Positions 60,987 through 64,000 of a DNA stretch of 64,000 nt are shown here, in pieces. The DNA comes from PKWO01 sp036384915 (GTDB lineage Bacteria > Pseudomonadota > Gammaproteobacteria > Burkholderiales > Burkholderiaceae_D). The position numbers and the translations under genes are program-made. Position 1 is the stretch's first letter, and each line of letters begins with the position of its first letter. The notes under the pieces are model-generated. The model made no database searches, was not told where the DNA came from, and worked only from the letters and a program-made list of their open reading frames with translations. Where the stretch lies: NCBI GenBank assembly GCA_036384915.1, contig DASVLJ010000062.1, positions 62,001-126,000 of the forward strand, given 5' to 3'.

Positions 60987-61322
60987 GAAACTCCTGACCT
61001 ATGATCGCAATTTGCCCAGCCCCTCACTCAACTTCGTAAGGGGACTACAAATTATAGCCGCATAAAGTGAAAACTAGGTGAATGGGCCACAAAACCGCAG
61101 CAAATATGCCGCAATCGATCTCCCAACCGGGGAAGGTTCGGGCAAAGCCGCGGAAAATTGCCCCGAATACGGCAAGCGCCGGACAAAACACGGCTCTAGA
61201 TGTTGCCGCGAGGCGTAGGCCGATAAACGGAAAAACACAGGGACCGTGTTCGCCTTATTTCGGGCGATGCGGCAAAAAACAGGAGGGGGATTCGCCCGGA
61301 CCAAGCCCGGGCGGGAATGTGA
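60987..61322. other. Intergenic region between dksA and the STAS gene
   Basis: These 336 bases contain no recognisable gene. A GC-rich hairpin near the dksA end (61293-61313) is listed separately. The rest is AC-rich on the plus strand with no repeat I can name; it should hold the promoter for the STAS and possibly downstream genes. Confidence 0.5.
61293..61313 (-). terminator. Hairpin downstream of dksA
   Basis: CGCCCGG (61293-61299) and CCGGGCG (61307-61313) form a perfect 7-bp stem just past the dksA stop codon. On the minus strand a TTTTTT run comes about 20 bases after the stem rather than directly, so it is a weak intrinsic-terminator candidate. Confidence 0.45.
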
Positions 61323-61973
61323 TCAGTCGCCGTACAGCTTTTGTTTCAATTCGCGGCGTTGCTGCGCTTCGAGCGATAGGGTCGCGGTGGGGCGGGCCAA
61401 CAGGCGCGGGATGCCGATCGGTTCGCCCGTTTCTTCGCACCAGCCGTATTCGCCCGCATCGATCGCGGCGATCGACTGCTGCACCTTCTTCAATAGCTTG
61501 CGTTCGCGGTCGCGCGTACGCAATTCGAGCGCATGCTCTTCCTCGATCGTGGCGCGGTCGGCAGGGTCGGGTACGAGCACCGTCTCGCGCAGATGTTCCG
61601 TTGTTTCGCCGGCATTCTTGAGCAGGTCGACTTCAAGCTGCTGCAGACGTGCCTTGAAAAAAGCCAGTTGGTCCGCGTTCATGTAATCCTTGTCGCTCAT
61701 CTTGAGGATTTGCGCTTCGGTCAACAGGGCCGGTTCGCTGGGGGCGGTGGGAGTCGATTTGGATGTTTTGGTTGCCACTTCGCTTACTTTCGAAACTGCG
61801 GTTTTTTTAACATGGCCGGTCTTCTCCTCGGCCGTTTTGGCCGAGCGCGAATCCGGCTTGCTTTCGCCTTCGCCGCTGGTTGTTTTCGCTGCCAGCGGCG
61901 CTGCTTTCTTCGCCAATGCCGTCTTGTCGGGTGAACGATCGCCAGACAGCACAGCCGGTTTGGACTTGTTCAT
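61323..61973 (-). CDS. dksA: DksA-type RNA polymerase-binding regulator lacking the zinc-finger cysteines
   Basis: The 216-residue protein has an Ala/Lys/Thr-rich N-terminal extension of about 80 residues, then a DksA core. The coiled-coil tip motif DPADRA (Asp136, Asp139, Ala141) is conserved. The globular domain keeps GWCEETGEPIGIPRLLARPTATLS, but only Cys179 of the four zinc ligands remains; the others are Thr182, Ser200 and Ala203. DksA binds the polymerase secondary channel and works with ppGpp in the stringent response. Cys-poor DksA proteins act without zinc in other bacteria. It lies downstream of the CobW gene. Confidence 0.92.
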   Translation of the reverse strand: MNKSKPAVLSGDRSPDKTALAKKAAPLAAKTTSGEGESKPDSRSAKTAEEKTGHVKKTAVSKVSEVATKTSKSTPTAPSEPALLTEAQILKMSDKDYMNADQLAFFKARLQQLEVDLLKNAGETTEHLRETVLVPDPADRATIEEEHALELRTRDRERKLLKKVQQSIAAIDAGEYGWCEETGEPIGIPRLLARPTATLSLEAQQRRELKQKLYGD

Positions 61974-62068
61974 GTCAGCCTCTCTTGTCGTACCCTGCAA
62001 CAATTCTATTCGGCACCAGGGGCGGCTTCAATGCCTTGATTCCCAAGCGCTGAATTTAGCACGTTAGT

Positions 62069-63148
62069 TTATACCAAACACTGTTCCAGACCGTGAATAA
62101 AAATATCTTTCGGCAGATTCTTGCCGATAAACACCATTTTGCTTCCGCGCGGCTGGTTTTCCTGCCATTTGGGGCCCATGTCGCTGCCCATGATCTGGTG
62201 CACGCCCTGGAACACCACCTTGCGGTCGGCGCCTTGCATCCAAAGGATGCCCTTGTAGCGCAGCATGTTCGGTCCGTAAACCTGGATCAGGCCGCCGAGG
62301 AATTCGTCGAGCTTGGCCGTATCGAAAGGGCGATCGCTCTTGAAGGCAAAGGCGGAAATCTCGTCGGTATGGCGGCCGTGATGGTGGTCGTGATCATGAT
62401 GTTCATGTCCGTGCTCATGTTCGTGATTGTGTCCACAGAGCGAATGGTCACCGTGCGCATGGCGCGCAGCGCGATCTTTTTCCGCTTCTTCGACGGCCAG
62501 GAAGTCCGGGTCGAGTTCTAGCTTGTCGTTCAGGTTGAAGCCGCGCAAGTCCAGTACTTCGGAAATCGCCACCTCGCCGAAGTCGTTCCTGACTTGTGCG
62601 GCACGCGGATTGATGTGCGCCAGCCGGTGAGTCAAGGCATCCAATTCATCCTTGCTCACCAGGTCGCTCTTGGAAATCAGGATTTTGTCGGCGAAGCCGA
62701 CCTGGCGCTGCGATTCCTCGTAGTGATCGAGCTGGGCCATGCCGTGCTTGGCATCGACCACGGTAATGACGGCATCGAGCAGGAAGTTGGCGCCGACTTC
62801 GTCGTCGATGAAAAAGGTTTGCGCCACCGGGCCGGGGTTGGCCAGGCCCGTGGTTTCGATTACCACGCGGTCGAAGTGTAACTTGCCGGCGGCGCGCTTT
62901 TGCGCCAGAGACGACAATGCTTCGATCAAGTCGCCGCGCACCGTGCAGCAGATGCAGCCGTTGTTCATCTCGACGATCTGCTCGTCGGCATCCTGCACCA
63001 GGATCTCATTGTCGATGTTTTCTTCGCCGAACTCGTTTTCGATCACGGCGATCTTGTGGCCATGCTCTTCCTGCAGGATGCGGTTCAGCAGGGTCGATTT
63101 GCCGGCGCCGAGGAAGCCGGTCAGGATGGTAGTGGGGATCAGGGCCAT
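62069..63148 (-). CDS. CobW/COG0523-family GTPase, putative metal chaperone
   Basis: The 359-residue G3E GTPase has Walker A GFLGAGKST, the metal-binding CXCC motif GCICC (Cys65, Cys67, Cys68), the ETTGLANP and SKSDLV motifs, and a His-rich loop (about 233-262) rich in HEHGHEHHDHDHHH-type residues. A CobW C-terminal domain follows. Such proteins deliver zinc or cobalt to partner proteins. The dksA gene lies 95 bases downstream on the same strand, so the two may be cotranscribed. Confidence 0.94.
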   Translation of the reverse strand: MALIPTTILTGFLGAGKSTLLNRILQEEHGHKIAVIENEFGEENIDNEILVQDADEQIVEMNNGCICCTVRGDLIEALSSLAQKRAAGKLHFDRVVIETTGLANPGPVAQTFFIDDEVGANFLLDAVITVVDAKHGMAQLDHYEESQRQVGFADKILISKSDLVSKDELDALTHRLAHINPRAAQVRNDFGEVAISEVLDLRGFNLNDKLELDPDFLAVEEAEKDRAARHAHGDHSLCGHNHEHEHGHEHHDHDHHHGRHTDEISAFAFKSDRPFDTAKLDEFLGGLIQVYGPNMLRYKGILWMQGADRKVVFQGVHQIMGSDMGPKWQENQPRGSKMVFIGKNLPKDIFIHGLEQCLV

Positions 63149-63225
63149 GGCTGCTTCCGTCTATCTGATAGGGCTCCTATATTGGGGTGCTGCCGCCGAT
63201 TCCAAGGATGGCCCAAGGTGAATTA

Positions 63226-63252
63226 TGCAACAAAATCGGGAGCAATGTTGCA
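63226..63252. promoter_or_regulatory. Dyad upstream of the CobW gene
   Basis: TGCAACA (63226-63232) and TGTTGCA (63246-63252) form a perfect 7-bp inverted repeat with a 13-base spacer, between the xerC stop codon and the CobW gene start. It could be an operator, possibly for a metal regulator. It does not match a Zur box well enough to call one. Confidence 0.4.
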
Positions 63253-63279
63253 ATATGGAAATTTTCGCATGTGGGCGAC

Positions 63280-64000
63280 CTATTCCTTGGCTTTCTTGGC
63301 GCGCGGATGCGCAGCATCATAGACTTGAGCCAGATGCTGGAAATCAAGCGAGGTATAGACTTGGGTCGAAGCGATCGAGGCATGGCCCAGCATTTCCTGC
63401 ACCGCGCGCAAATCGCCCGAGGATTGCAGCACATGCGAGGCGAACGAGTGGCGCAACACGTGCGGATGCACCGAGGTCGGGATGCCGAGCGACAGCGCGT
63501 GGGTCTTGAGGCGTATCTGTACCACACGCGGCGACATGCGCGTGCCGCGCTCGGACAGGAATAGCGGATGCGGATCGAGCCGCACCAGCGTCGCGCGTAC
63601 CGCCAGCCAATTGCGCAAGGCGTCCAGCGCCGCCGAGCCGACAGGCACGCTGCGCCGCTTGCTGCCCTTGCCGGTGACGTGCACTTCGCGGGAATCGAGG
63701 TCGAGCCAGCCCAGTGACTCATGCCGGCCCTCCTTGGCGTATTGCACATCGAGCCCGGTCAATTCCGAAACGCGCAAGCCGCTCGAATACAGCAGCTCGA
63801 ACATGGCGCGGTTGCATAGCACGAGCGTGGCGTCGGCCGGGCGTGCGGCGGGTGTCTGCTCGACCAGGCGGATGGCATCGTCGGCCGAGAGCGCCTTGGG
63901 CAAGGGCTTGTCGCGCCTGGGCGGCTTGACGCCTTCGACGGGGTTGCCGCTCAGGGCCTTATCCGATTCGGCCAGCCACTCGAAGAAGCCGCGCCAGCAT
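63280..64000 (-). CDS. xerC: Tyrosine recombinase XerC (5' end beyond the window)
   Basis: About 240 C-terminal residues are present; the frame is open to the right edge of the window, so the start lies outside. Catalytic motifs include SGLRVSELTGLD with the first Arg, GKGSKRR with the Lys, HVLRHSFASH with the second Arg and His, LGHASIASTQVYTSLD with the His and the nucleophile Tyr. XerC with XerD resolves chromosome dimers at dif. The preserved N-terminal part reads WRGFFEWLAE. The assignment to XerC rather than XerD is by similarity. Confidence 0.9.
   Translation of the reverse strand, partial: CWRGFFEWLAESDKALSGNPVEGVKPPRRDKPLPKALSADDAIRLVEQTPAARPADATLVLCNRAMFELLYSSGLRVSELTGLDVQYAKEGRHESLGWLDLDSREVHVTGKGSKRRSVPVGSAALDALRNWLAVRATLVRLDPHPLFLSERGTRMSPRVVQIRLKTHALSLGIPTSVHPHVLRHSFASHVLQSSGDLRAVQEMLGHASIASTQVYTSLDFQHLAQVYDAAHPRAKKAKE

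Noticed and set aside
63226..63252. Zur box before the CobW gene
   Set aside because: The dyad arms TGCAACA and TGTTGCA differ from the AT-rich Zur consensus and the spacing is too long.
1..64000. CRISPR array, prophage, IS element, tRNA or rRNA genes
   Set aside because: I looked for regular spaced repeats, integrase or transposase frames and cloverleaf sequences. The only tyrosine recombinase is the housekeeping xerC, and no array or RNA gene was visible.

Overview
The window is a contiguous piece of a GC-rich betaproteobacterial chromosome. Gene content and order point to Burkholderiales, most likely Oxalobacteraceae (the Massilia/Herbaspirillum/Janthinobacterium neighbourhood). Pointers are the dacC, ybeD, lipB, lipA group, a DUF2917 gene beside a GcvA-like LysR gene, a single-cysteine DksA with a long Ala/Lys/Thr-rich N-terminus, a PabB-PabC fusion, the Mla-type locus with a STAS-permease fusion, and a twelve-gene gsp operon ending in gspC. 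The family-level placement is inference. Most of the window is housekeeping DNA. I see no prophage, insertion sequence, CRISPR array, rRNA or tRNA.

Layout. 0-4.3 kb: a cyclophilin and a secreted-protein operon (sedolisin protease with a Pro-Thr linker plus a small Cys-containing exoprotein), behind a 670-bp region rich in palindromes. 4.3-9.8 kb: lipoate synthesis (lipA, lipB), DUF2917/LysR pair, ybeD-like gene, D,D-carboxypeptidase, hydrolase. 9.8-16.4 kb: thioredoxin-like ferredoxin, VanZ-like membrane protein, a four-gene MCE/Mla-type lipid transport operon, biotin ligase and type III pantothenate kinase. 16.4-31.4 kb: SPOR protein, LivK-type lipoprotein, an ECF sigma/zinc-finger/CWC trio, argB, TraB-like protein, nucleotidase, slmA, pabBC, EamA exporter, tag, SnoaL, HAD, DUF4337, purine permease. 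31.5-43.6 kb: gpsA, SH3 protein, secB, grxC, rhodanese, gpmA, envC-like, ctpA, moeB, and two large metallopeptidases (M16, M61). 43.9-45.9 kb: a compact bufferin-type metallophore (RiPP) operon. 46.1-57.4 kb: a complete type II secretion operon in the order G H I J K L M N D E F C. 57.6-64 kb: hslVU, a double-STAS protein, dksA, a CobW GTPase and the 3' part of xerC.

How they fit together. Several blocks serve the envelope: the MCE transporter, dacC, envC and ctpA, LivK, secB export, and type II secretion, whose likely clients include the sedolisin and its companion. The bufferin operon is the least ordinary system. It encodes a six-Cys exported precursor (bufA2-like), an MNIO/DUF692 modifying enzyme and a DUF2063 partner, with no DoxX gene beside it. 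Regulatory signals readable by eye include a heat-shock (sigma-32-type) promoter followed by a perfect hairpin at the presumed 5' end of the hslVU message, a LysR-type dyad before lysR, palindromes before the sedolisin, argB and bufferin genes, and a family of GTAGGGTGG-type inverted repeats between genes. One repeat supplies the stop codons of both flanking convergent genes. A separate 267-bp nested palindrome lies before the purine permease gene.
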